Below, one piece after another: positions 9,400 to 20,600 of a stretch of 64,000 nucleotides of DNA (position 1 is the stretch's first letter; the number at the start of each line of letters is the position of its first letter). The notes below the pieces were generated by a model. The model searched no databases. It had not been told where the DNA came from and saw nothing but the letters and a program-made list of their open reading frames with translations. The translations under genes were made by a program, and so were the position numbers. The DNA is taken from contig CM056876.1 in NCBI GenBank assembly GCA_029876055.1, positions 1-64,000 of the forward strand. Reading direction: 5' to 3'. This DNA is from Madurella fahalii (taxonomy: Eukaryota; Ascomycota; Sordariomycetes; Sordariales).

Positions 9400-11182
9400 T
9401 CAACGTGGGCTGCTGATACGTGGGCTGCTGACACGGTGCCTGCTGACACGGGGCCTGCCGACACGGGGGCTGCCGCTATGTGAATTGCCGTCATGAGAGA
9501 AGCCGCCCCAGGAGCTTGGAGAGCTCCCGCGGGCACGCCGGGATCCGCTGATGTTACCGTGCATGTCCCCGGTGTCGAACATGTTGTAACCAGTGTCGTC
9601 ATTGAAATGGCTGTCCTGGCTGAGGTTGGAATCATGGAGCGATTCGGCGTCTTCGCAGTCTGAATTGCCTGGCTCATCGTCATGCTCCCGGGCTTCAATC
9701 TCGTCACCCTCGGACAGCCGGATCCGCTTTGGCTGTCGAGATCTCTGAGCTTGCGTTTCCGGCGTTGTGGGCCCGTTGCTCGAGCCGGCCGACTCTGACA
9801 ATGGACGCTGTCTCTTTTTGGAGGCATCCCGGGCTGGTGCAGGCCCGGGAGGCGTACTGGCACTCCGAGCGGCCTAGGGTTTGAGGAAAGAAAGCCTCTC
9901 TCTCTCGCACAAGATGGCATAGCCGCGCAGCGCACGTAGGTCGCTGTCCCGCGGGTAGTCCTTGGGATTTTCCCTGCCGTTGACCCTACGGTTGAGAAGG
10001 TCTATGGGATAGCACCGTGGGAACCCCATGCTAGACATCGAGTCTAGTGCGCTCCCCAGCAGCGTGAGGTGTTGGCGACGGACCAGAAAGGGGTCCGACG
10101 GCCGCCTCGAACTGGCCGATTCGGGCTCCTTCGCGAACCTTTCCAGGTTCTTGAACAGGGCATTCCACGGCAACTTGGCGTGGCGGGCCAGAGGCCTCCC
10201 AAAAACGTCGCGCTCCGGGGCCGGATTCCGGAGCTCACGGCGGAGTTCCATGACGGTGCGGTCGGGTTGCTGGTGTTTGAGGTCACGCAGACGGACCAGA
10301 AAGCTGTCGCTATCGGGTGTCGGGGGATCCCAGGGCCCGGCGTCCCGGGTGCTGCGATGACGGCATATTGGATTGCGATTGCCAGCAGCTGGGCCGTCCT
10401 GTCCCATATGGGTGGACCAGGAGCGACGTAAGCACGTTGCAAAAGTCGCGCTCCAGATCAGACTCTGGTGGCCGTTAGCGCGAGACGCTTTGTTCTGACT
10501 TATATCGTATGCGAGATGGAAGCGGCACGCGATGATATCTTCGAGGAGACAGCGGTATCAGGCGGAGGCACGACTTGTATAGCATCAAGATGTCCTTGTT
10601 GCCGCCGACAGTGAGGAGGCGTTGCCGGTTCGGGTCGTTGTTCCAGGCGTCCGCCACGTTCCGCCGGTCGTTGGCGGTCCAGCGGTCCGAGAGCGGCAGT
10701 CGTGGAAGCATCTCCTTGACCTCGGCGAGGCTGGCGATGGGTCGACGGCGGGCCGTCAACCACTCCTGTGCCTTCTGCACCAGCCCGGGCGCTTGCCGTA
10801 CGAATCGGTCCAGGCTGGAGCTCATTTCTTTAGGGGTGTCCTTGACGATCAACTTCCCTCGGACGAGTGTGAGGACCCGTCCGGTCCGGACTTGGCTGGT
10901 CTGCCGCGCCTGCGTGGCCTGGGCGGCTCGGCATCGCCGGCGTCATCCTCGTGGTGACCGCTGGCGCCGGGGTCACCGGGGTCGCCAGGCTCCTTATTTG
11001 AGACCCTCTGGTATGCAGACCGGTTAACGGCCGAGAGCGAGGAGCCCGAGCTCCACCCGCAGCGATTCCCTCTCGGGGCTTCCGGTAGTCTCCGCCGCGG
11101 ACGTGCTTGCCGCGGGGTTCTGCATGTTGCGCGACGGGCGACTCGGCGCGCCGTGTGCTTGGTCTTCAGATTCCGACTCCAT
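9400..11182 (-). pseudogene. Broken AT-hook protein gene (function unknown)
   Basis: GC-rich, coding-like sequence. An exon starts with ATG at 11182 (MESESEDQAHG). Removing a 50-nt intron with GTGGAG and ACCAG ends and a GTTAAC branch-like site joins it in phase to RVSNKEPGD. This leads to an AT-hook, PRRRGRPAK. The frame then breaks near 10858, where GSSHSSEG must shift to reach LIVKDTPKEM. A further exon around 9877-10407 ends in TAG at 9877-9879, yet the same frame continues for about 160 more codons (AARSASTPPGPAPA to SSPR, stop at 9400), with an acidic segment and a C-terminal run of 5-residue repeats (SPRVG/RPRVS). A CAG-to-TAG change would explain that stop. At least one frameshift and one stop argue for a pseudogene; sequencing error or unseen introns remain possible. 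No family beyond the AT-hook is recognised. Confidence 0.5.
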
Positions 11183-12401
11183 GACAAAATCCTCGTCGGA
11201 TGTAAAATCATAGATGCTTTCTGCCCTTCTTGGGCGGCGTCGGTACGATATGGCTAAAGTAAACCGAGTTCCGTTGGTGCCTCTATCGCAGGTTTCGCAC
11301 TCTCCAATTCACCGCAATTCTTGGATGGATTACGGGATAAATTCTTGGTCGCCAATTGATTTTTGGAATTATCGCCTTGCTTCTGGAAGTGATGTCTCAA
11401 AAGGACTGATCAGAAAAAGTGGGGCATGACACGAGTATGGCAGTGCGACGCGATTGCACATGGGCGCGGGCGCAAAAAAGCCCAAGCCCACCAATGATCA
11501 ACAAAAGAGGTGCCGGCGGCGTCTGGGTGGGAATCTACAAAGCATCCCAATCGCTCTATACTCGTTGACAATCCGCTATTTACAATCCGTAATTGTGCTT
11601 TCAGTCCAGCCCAGCGCGGCCTCTCTCCCACTGTCGTGGTTTTGCCTCCTGGCTTTGACATGATCTCCGTCCGTACGCTAATGTAGATTGTGACTTGCTT
11701 GCTGTTGTACACGGCCTCCACATGTTGTTTTGATCTTTAATCGGCTGGTATGACCCAAAAAAAGTCGAGCGAATTCGGTGACAATATCCCAGCGTCGTTT
11801 TTTGGGACGAGGCAGCAGCGCCGGGGTTTCCGCGACCATCGGGATCAATCATAGACCTCTACGATATGGATGACTCGGAAGCTCTCTCTCTCCTGGAAGG
11901 CTTGATGCGTGCTGCTGGCTGGATTTGGGGTCAGCCGGACAATTCTCGCTGTAGAATGATGGTGAATTGGGAGCTTTGCCGAAAGCACCTCCTCTCCCTG
12001 ATCGCTCGAGAGTGACTGTAGTTGACCTCTGTTGTTTTGGTGAATCTCGAGTAGACATCTCGTGTCAACATGCGCTGCCACTTTTAACAGAGGTTTGTAG
12101 GAGAATGGAGATTGTGAGATTATGTGGGTTAAGGTTTCTTGGTTGCAACTCTGTAATCATCAATCGACTATGGATCGCTGCAATGCGCCGGATGACCTCG
12201 TCGCTTCCTTTGCGTAGCCTTGCAGGGGTTTCCCGCAGCGACTCATCCCGGACAGCGACTGCGGTCCTTTCCGCGTAGCAACTGCCTGCGAACGCGTGAG
12301 GCCCCCGCTGCAGACCAACTCGGCGACTCCCACTTCCTCTTGCCGCAAGTACTTCATCCCACCACAACCATCCAGGTCAACGCACCGCAGCAAACATCGC
12401 G
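11183..12401. other. Intergenic region
   Basis: No convincing gene. It contains one copy of a 68-bp dispersed repeat (11435-11502, listed separately) and mixed-composition sequence. The last ~200 bases before 12402 are CT-rich with CAACC and CCACAACC motifs, and could be the promoter and leader of the following gene. Confidence 0.5.
11435..11502. repeat. Dispersed 68-bp repeat, copy 1
   Basis: This segment runs from GTATGGCAGTGCGACGCG to CCACCAATGATCAAC. It matches 14490-14554 closely (GTATGGCAG...GCGGGCGCAAA...CCACC.ATG.TCAAC), with a 2-3 base gap. Neither copy lies in a supported gene. Confidence 0.65.
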
Positions 12402-13806
12402 ATGGCCGACCAAAAATTGCACCTCGCAGCCATCACGGGCCTCAGAAAGTCCCTGGAGACTTCGCACTCGAGCTGGCCGGATGCTGGTTCCGACCAAGAG
12501 TCGAGAGCACGGGCGTCGGGCGTCGCCTGCGCCATGATTGTCCTGAGACACCTGCTCTCTCATTTTTCCGTCAAGGACAGGAACCGCTTCCTCGACATAG
12601 ATCCGCAGGGCCATGGCACAGTGTACGCTTCTGTCTGCGGCGCTGACCCTCGACCCCGACGCCTCTTCGCAGCTGTGCGCCGAGCTGCAGAACACGCTTG
12701 CCCCAGAAGAGCTCACGTTCGACAGCTTGATGACGAGCAACACCATGAAAAGAGCTGTCTGGAACAACGAATACTTCCGCTTCTTTCACCCGGCGATGTA
12801 TCGGGAGGCCCAGCGTTCATCTGCCCCTATTGAAGAGGTTCAGACTAGCGTTCATCAAGGCCTTGAAGGCCAAGGCACCCACGCCGGCCGCAAGCAGCGG
12901 GACAAGGAGAAGGTCGCCAACCTGCAACAACAGACCGCCAGACAGCGCGCAAACGAGGGGCTCCGGTCTTATGCCCTGCCCGAGTCCCGCATGCCTGTCT
13001 CAAGGCGCCTTGAGGCCTGGAAGCTTCTCGCAGGCTCGTTCCACCCCCCCAAGACGGGCTTTGGATCTTTCGAGCTCGCGCTCGAGAGCCCGGAGTGGTG
13101 CTTTGACCTCTGCTACAGATCCGGCGGCCGCATCCTGCGCAGGACTTTGGCGGGTGGGGTTATCCATCCTACCTGCACGATCTGGTTCGAGCCCGGCCCC
13201 GACGGCACGCCCTTCACCCGGTTAGTCGTCGGCCTCAAGCACGCGGTCAAGCATATCAGCCAGACGCAAGCCGCTGCGCTCGCCGAGACGTGGCTCAACA
13301 TCCGCGATTGGCGTGATTCTGGTAGCAAACAAATCATGCACAATGGCATCCGCAGCGCTTCCCACGCCGTGCAAAAGGACGGCCTCATGCCGCGTTTTAT
13401 GCGGGCAGTACAGCCGGCCTCAACCGCTCAACCTGCCGCGGCCCAGCCCGTCCTACCCCCGCTACGGTCCGGCAGTTGTGGCAAGGTGCTGGAGGAATTG
13501 CGCGCTCGTGCGTGGGCCAACGAGGAATCACGCCTCCGCCTCGAGATCCAGGGCCGCATGGGTGTCAACCACAGCCCTGCCGAGCTAACCCAAGCCATGA
13601 CCTCCTGGTTTCACGGCGCCCGCTCTTCGTGGCGTCGTGATCAGATGGCGTACTTCGCCATGCAACTGTGGTGCAGCAGGACCGCAAGCGACCCCAGAGC
13701 TGCCGAGCATGCCGCTGCCGAAGAGTGGTACAACGGCCTGTTCTGCGACCCCCCGGGGGACATGGACGACAAGGACCAGCGGTTGCCTAACCTAAACAGC
13801 GGCTAA
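12402..13806 (+). CDS. Hypothetical protein, unrecognised family
   Basis: A long GC-rich frame from an ATG at 12613 to TAA at 13806 encodes 397 residues, rich in Trp and Arg, for example SPEWCFDLCYRSGG, CTIWFEPGPDGTPF and WLNIRDW. A second coding-like frame starts at ATG 12402 with good context (MADQKLHLAAITGLRK) and runs to about 12600. A 61-nt intron at 12540-12600 (GTCCTG to CATAG) would join the two in phase, but the donor is weak, so the first exon is an inference; translation from 12613 alone is the alternative. No signal peptide, membrane span or known motif is visible. Its sole neighbours are the broken AT-hook gene and the polyketide synthase, and I see no link to either. Confidence 0.55.
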
Positions 13807-14489
13807 CAGCCAACCTACGGCGAGATAGATCGAATATAACCGTCTCTCCCCTCTACTCCGCACTCTCGCCTTGTATGCCTGGTGATGTAATTCTTGTGGT
13901 CCCTTTGCACGCGTGACAATCTTCCCGACGATTCCGTGTCTTGTGGTCCCTATATTGTGGATGGATCGCAGGGGTTTATATTACAAACCTTTCTTTCAAG
14001 TACACTCTTTGATATACTATCTGTGACCACTTGGACTTAGGTTATCTACGCTATATGCAGCATCTCTAGCTAGCAATCGACACTCGTTTCCACTCGTCAG
14101 TATAGGCAGGTTGAAAACACGATCGTAATAGCTTCTTACTAATATGACCGTTTGTGAAACGTGAAAGACAGAGATGCATTGCTGAATGACAAACGACACG
14201 CTTATATGAGGTCGGCGAATTGATCCTATATGGACCGATGCGTAGAACTAATTACCTGGGAACCAATTTATGTCAACTCGTCTAATTTGCTGTTGTCGCT
14301 ACCAGATGTACTAATTAGTCCTAAGTATACCCAAACCGCTTAATCTTCATAGATCACGAAATCGAGGTCATTTAGAGGGTTTTGTTGTTTTTTATCTTTC
14401 TCCGTTCCCCCTCTCTATTCCCCCTTTTCTCTTTTCCTTTCTTTTTTCTTTTTTCTTTTTTCTTTTCTTTTTCTTTTTCTTTTCCTAGG
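13807..14489. other. Intergenic region with a polypyrimidine tract
   Basis: AT-rich spacer without a gene. From about 14396 to 14486 the plus strand is almost pure C/T (runs of CTTTTTT, CTTTTCTTTT), ending CTAGGG. Copy 2 of the dispersed repeat follows at 14490. Confidence 0.6.
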
Positions 14490-14554
14490 GTATGGCAGCG
14501 TGATGCGAATACACCTGGCCGCGGGCGCAAACGCACACGCCACCGATGGTCAAC
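14490..14554. repeat. Dispersed 68-bp repeat, copy 2
   Basis: It runs from GTATGGCAGCGTGATGCG to CCACCGATGGTCAAC and is similar along its length to 11435-11502. It sits between a polypyrimidine tract and the 3' end of the polyketide synthase gene. Confidence 0.65.
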
Positions 14555-14630
14555 GCGAAGCCCGGCACGCAGCGCCAAAAGTCGAGAGAGAAACAGGCAT
14601 CAAACCCAGAATCCCCCCACCACAAACGGT

Positions 14631-17600
14631 TTACAACGCGCCCTCAAACTTCGCCGCGACAAGCTCCCCGACACTCGTGATTGCCGCACCCCCCATAATC
14701 TCAAAGACCGCTACCGTCGCACCGAAGTCTCTTCGGATCCAGTTCCTCAACTCAACAGCCATGAGCGAGTCAGTCCCATAATCCGACAAACTGCGCCTAG
14801 GATCTACTTCCTCGGCCGCTACCCCCATGGCTTGCGCTAGCTTGACTCTCAACGCCTGGACCACAATAGCTGCACGGTCGCTTGCTGTGGCTGCCTGCCT
14901 AAATTGCGCTGCGGCCTCCTGCTGCCCTTCCTTTGGAGCCGCAGCATCAGAAGAAGAACGCCACAGATGCGGACTATCGAAACCGGAAAATGCGGGCCTG
15001 CTAAGGGTCTGGATGGGTGTCTCATTCGCGGCATGATAATGCTCCTGCGTTACTAAACCCACAAGCAGCTGGCTCTTGTCAACGAGGGGCGGCCCCGACG
15101 ATGCTGCGGGATTGCAGTAGTGATCAAGGAGAGCAAACAAGTCCTCGTCTTCAATCTTGGCCATGTTGCCCGCGTTCTGTCTGTTGCGGCGGTACCTTTC
15201 TGTCTCGGCGATGATACCTATGGTGCGCATCCATCCCAGGTCGAGGGCCACTGACCCCTTATAGCCACATGCGGTGCGAGAGCGGGCCAGAGCATCTTGA
15301 AAGGTGCATCCCGCGGCGTAGTTTGCTTGTCCCGCGGCGCCGTAGACGCCGCAAAGGGATGAAAGCAGGATGAAGAAATCCATGTCTTTCGGTAGAAATC
15401 GGTGAAGGTTCCAGCTGGAGTGGACTTTGGTCTCCACCGTCAATGACCACTGGTCGTGGGTCATGTTTTCGAAAATGGAATCCTATAGCACAGTGAGTGT
15501 CGGACATATGAATGGCTAAAATGATGAACGCACCTGCAGGACCATGGCGGCATTAATACACCCCTTGATCGGGGGCATGGTTGCGGCACAGCGCTGTAGC
15601 GCCGCTGACAGCTCGTCGGCCGAGGCGACGTCACAACGGGGCATATCGATGCGGACACCTCGCGATTCAAGCTCCCGGACTGTCTCCTGAGCGGCTTTCG
15701 AGGACGGCCCAGACCTCGAAGCGACGATGAGATTCTTCGCCCCGCGACCCGCCATCCAGGCAAGTATGGCGCGGCCGATGCCGCCGAATCCGCCGACCAC
15801 AATGTATGACGCGTTGGCGTCGAACTGCAAAGTGCTGCGCTGGGTCAGGAATTTCGGAACAATGTCCTCAGGGGATCTGGTCAGGACAATTCGGCCCGTA
15901 TTCCTCCCACCCTGCATGTAACGGAAGGCTTTCTCCGAGTCCGAGATAGGATAGATGTGCAGAGGCGTAGGCCCAGTGACTTTGTTTTGGGTCACAAGCT
16001 CCAAGACCTTCATCAAAAGCTGGCGTGTCAGCCGGTCTTGCGTTTGGGAAATGTAGTGCAGATCCACTGCGGCAAAGAGGGAGTTCTTTGCAAAGCTGGC
16101 CATAGGCAACGAGGCATTGGCGCCAATATCGGCCTTCCCAATCTCGACAAACCGCCCGAACTGCGCAATGCAATCCCAGCTTGCCCGTAAACCCTCCCCG
16201 GCCAACGAGTTGAGCACGACGTCGACGCCGTAGCCGCCCGTGACGCGCATGATGCCCTTGGCGAACGAGGTATTGCGGCTGTAAAAGATGTGGTCCTCCG
16301 GAATACCATATTTGTCCATGATCAGCCGTTTCTTGTCGTCAAAGCCAACCGTCGTAAAAACTTCTGCCCCGAGCATCCGCGCGATGCCGATGGCCATCTG
16401 TCCAGTGCTCCCAGCACCGGAGTGAATCAGGACCTTGTCGCCGGCCTGGAGGCGAGCCACATTTATGAGCGAGTGGTAGGCCGTCATTCCCGGGTTGATG
16501 GCTGCCACAGCGTCTTCGAAGGATAGGCTATCCGGCATTCTCACGACACGGGCGGCTGCGGCCCTGGGATGGCTGCGCAGACACCCTGGGGCGACCATGA
16601 CGACCCGCTCTCCCGGCCTTACGTAGTGGGAATGTGCAGGGTCCAGGCCACTCCCAACGCGCGTCACGACACCGGCACATTCAATCCCCAATCCCTCCAT
16701 TCCGAGCCGCCCAAGAGCGACGAAGACGTCACGGAAGCTAATGGGCCAGGCGACCGCCTCGATTTCCACCTCTTCGGGACCCAGCTCTTTGTAACATTGG
16801 GTATCTTCGATGAAGCGCATCGTGTCAAGCATACCGGGTGTGCCGACCTGGAGGGCTAATGGCGGCCCAGGTGCCCAGGACTCGTCTCTGAGCCGCGGCA
16901 CCACGCGGGCAAGACGTTCCTTCTCCAGCTCGGTTTCCTTCACCACTCGCCCAATCGTCAGATTCCCGTCGCGCACGATGAATTCGAGCTCCGGGGATGC
17001 AAACGTATCCAGGCTGCTAAAACACGACTTGATGACTTCCCGCACAAGCTGGACTTCGGATGCCTCGCCAACCGACTCGATGACCAAGCTGACAAAATGC
17101 TTGCTCGGCTCCTCAGACATGATGGAGCGCAACAAACCCGTCGCGATAGAGGCATAAGCTTCGGCTGTCGTATCAGCATCTTCGGCTCGTGCCGGCGATG
17201 AACTGACCCAGAGCAGGTGCTGAACGCCCTGAGCTAGCTTCTGGAGTGATCGGAAGTCTGACTTGGACAAAGCAGCTAGACACGGTTGGTCGAGTTCCAA
17301 GATGGAGATGACGACAGCTTTAGTCGGAGGGATCCAGTCTTCTCGCCCGATCATATCAAGAGTAGTCATGCTTGCAACCGGGTGTTGCTCGGTGATACTG
17401 AGCGCCAAGGCGCGCTGAGTCGGTGACTCGAGGTTAGTGAGAAACACGACCTCGGGCTGTTGCTCCCGTGCTGTCGCGGCATGTCCGATCTGGGGAGGAG
17501 GAGACACAATCGCCATGGATACTATCACGCTGCAGATGTGGCAATCATCACTTTGGTAGTCCCTCAGAACCAGGTCGGCGCCTGAGAACCCTGTCTGACG

Positions 17601-20600
17601 GAGCTGTTCATCCCAGCGCCCATCATCGAGGAGTGGGGTGTATCTACGCGACTCCTCGGTACCGAGCCACCAGCCCTCCAGAGAGCCAAAGGTGACATTC
17701 GCAGTCGCGCTGTCAGTCCGGACGACTTCTTGGAATGCAAGGCGACCTCCAGGCTGGAGAAGCGCACGGATTCTGCTTAGCGTTGCGGTCAGGTTGGTAG
17801 TGGCGTGGAGCACGAGACCGGCAACCACCAAGTCGTAAGCCCCCAGTTCATAGCCTTGTTCGACCGGGTCTCGCTCAAGGTCCAGAATCCTGAGAAGTAG
17901 CCTCCCTTGCGAGACCAGATCCGGGTACTGGCCGTTCACCGCTCCGAAGAAGGCCGGTGAGATGTCCGTACAAGTGTAGCTGGCAAACCGCGACTGGCCT
18001 GTCTCCCTCTCAAAGTTCTGAAGCTCGGCGAGGATGCAACGCGTCATACTCCCGGTCCCAGCGCCGACTTCGAGTATGCGGAGGCTGGGTTTCTCGTGCG
18101 TCGCAAGATCAAGCAGAGTTTTAAGTCGGCCATCGCGGAACTGCTGCATCGCGAGGTAATTGTACAGTGATTCAGCCCCCACCTCGTCGTTCTTAAACAT
18201 AATATCCAAAGGGTCCGTCTCCCCACGGAGAATGGACGGCAGGGCACGTCCAATAGCAGGGTAGACTGCAAAATCGGGGTTGTCTGTCTCGCATTCACGG
18301 AGTAGGAACTCCAGTTCCTCGTCGCTGACGTTCTGTTTCTCGCCTGGCAGGGCCGCACCGTAATGATATCTTAGGGCTGCGGCATACCTGCGGATGTATG
18401 CAGGAGCGCGGTCGAGGTCTGCCTCCGCCAGATCACGCAGGGCTTTCCGTGCGGCAAGACGCATCGTATTCTCTGCTTTTGGATGGCACTTGGCCATGTG
18501 GCTCTCGTCAACAGGTAGGGCCGAAGCGTCAAGTAGCCGCCGTAGGCTCTCAACACTCAGCGAGCTTAATCGTGGTTTCCACGCAATGCTGTACAGCAAT
18601 GGCATGCTCAACTGCCCACCACCGGCCCCTCCATCATGGGGTCGTGAAACCTCGGCCATGGTCAGGTTCTCGGCGGTGCAGAGAGGTGTGCCATCGTTGT
18701 CGAGCGCATAAAATGAGCTTTGGAGATTGGCCCCGTTCCTCCTCGGATGCAGAACTGATGCCACGCGCAGGGCCGGAGTCTGCTGGCTCCAGACCTTCGC
18801 CGAGATCCATGCGCTCCCGAGTCGCTGGGGAACCAGTGTCGGGATGTGGTCGTCCAGCCCCTTGGATACCTGCGCGATGACAAGATGGACCGCTGCGTCG
18901 AGCACGGCGGGGTGCACGGGGCTGTCACCAACTCTCTTCTCGCCCCTCAAATCGATATGTGCCACCGATGTGCTCGCACGATCCCAGGAAATGCTGTGCA
19001 AGCGCCGGAACGACTCGCCATAGCGGATGCCGTGCTCCTCGCAGAAGTCATAGAATGCCCGCGTGTCAAGTTCTGTCCCGCACTTGCCCATTGCCCGTTC
19101 TACAAGCCGGTAGACCCGTTGCGCCTCAATTCGATTCTCACGGCCACCGTCGACCTCGCACGCGGTTTCGGCTTCTTCATACTGGACTTGGACCTGTGCA
19201 CGGAAGCACTCTGTCCAGCGGTCGTCGCGGTGAGCGAATATGGTAATCTCATGCCAGCTGGTTTCTTTCTCGGTAGCAAACTCTACGCGCTGTAGATGGA
19301 GGACCGTCTCTGTGGCGTTTTGTGCGGTCTTGCCGACGGGAACGGGGGCCAGGAACTGTGCGTCCCGGATGAGAAAGCCCGAGATGACACGGGCGCTATT
19401 GTTACCACTGGTGCTTTCCGTCGCCATCTGCCTCGCAGCCTCGATGGCTGAGACCACCATGCCAGTGCCCGGGCAAATCGTGATGTTGGTGACAACATGG
19501 TGCGCAAGCCAGGGCATCTTCTCCACGCTTAGCCAGTTTCTCCATCTTGGCCGCATAGCGTTCCAGTCATGGGCACGCCTTCCCAGCATATACCCCGGTG
19601 AACTCCTCCGTAGTCTGTAATCCTTGCTCAGTCGCGACTCACTCCAGTAGCGTTTGCTGTGGTCGAACGGATAAGGTGGGCAGTCTACCAAGAACGGTAG
19701 ATGGCCTTGGGTTTGCTGATTCGCAGCTAAGACCGAGACGGGGTGTCCGCGGCAGAAAAGCGTCCCCAAAAGAGCCAGGGTAGTTTGCAGGGGCGATTTT
19801 TTGCGTTCCAACACCGCATGATACAGCAGTGATTTGGGAACGGAATCTCTCACCGGCCTACGCAATGCCGCGTGCGGCCCGATCTCGACCAGGTCAGTTA
19901 TAGCACCCGAGCCCAAGGGGAGCATCACCTCCGACTTGCCGCTCGCGAGGAGCTGCACAGCATCGGCGAACCGTACTGGCGAGATCAAGTTATCAACCCA
20001 ATACTGAGGCGTAGCCAAGAGCTTGGGAGCCGCTACGTGACCGGTCACGGAGCTGATCATGGGAATGGCGCGACCACGGTCCCTTCCATGGCCTGCCTCC
20101 AGAGGACCCATGAGTGCAAGATAGTCGGCTGCGACTGCACGCATCGCCGGCGAGTGGTACGCCACGCCCGTCTTGAGTTTTTGGGCGAAGATTCCCTGTT
20201 CATCAAACCGCTTCCTCAGCTCGTCAATGGCTTCAAGAGGGCCTGATAGGGTAACAGTGGTTGGACTGTTGATGCATGCGACATAAACCGTGTCTTGCAG
20301 ACACATTCGTTCCAAGTAGGCACGCGCTTCAGTCTCCGAGACGTTGACCGCCATCATAGCTCCCGGAGTGGAGGTCTCAGCACGCAACCGAGCCGCAACC
20401 AGTCCGCGGAAGTATGCTGCTTTGCAAGCCGATTCATGGGACAGAGCTCCGACGGCGTACGCAGCTGCGATTTCTCCACTTGAATGGCCAACAACGGCCG
20501 CTGGTACAACTCCAACGGTGCGCAGAAGTTCAACCAAGGCGATCTGGATGACAGTACACAGCGGCTGACTGAATTCGGGTCGGTGGATACTCCCATCCTC

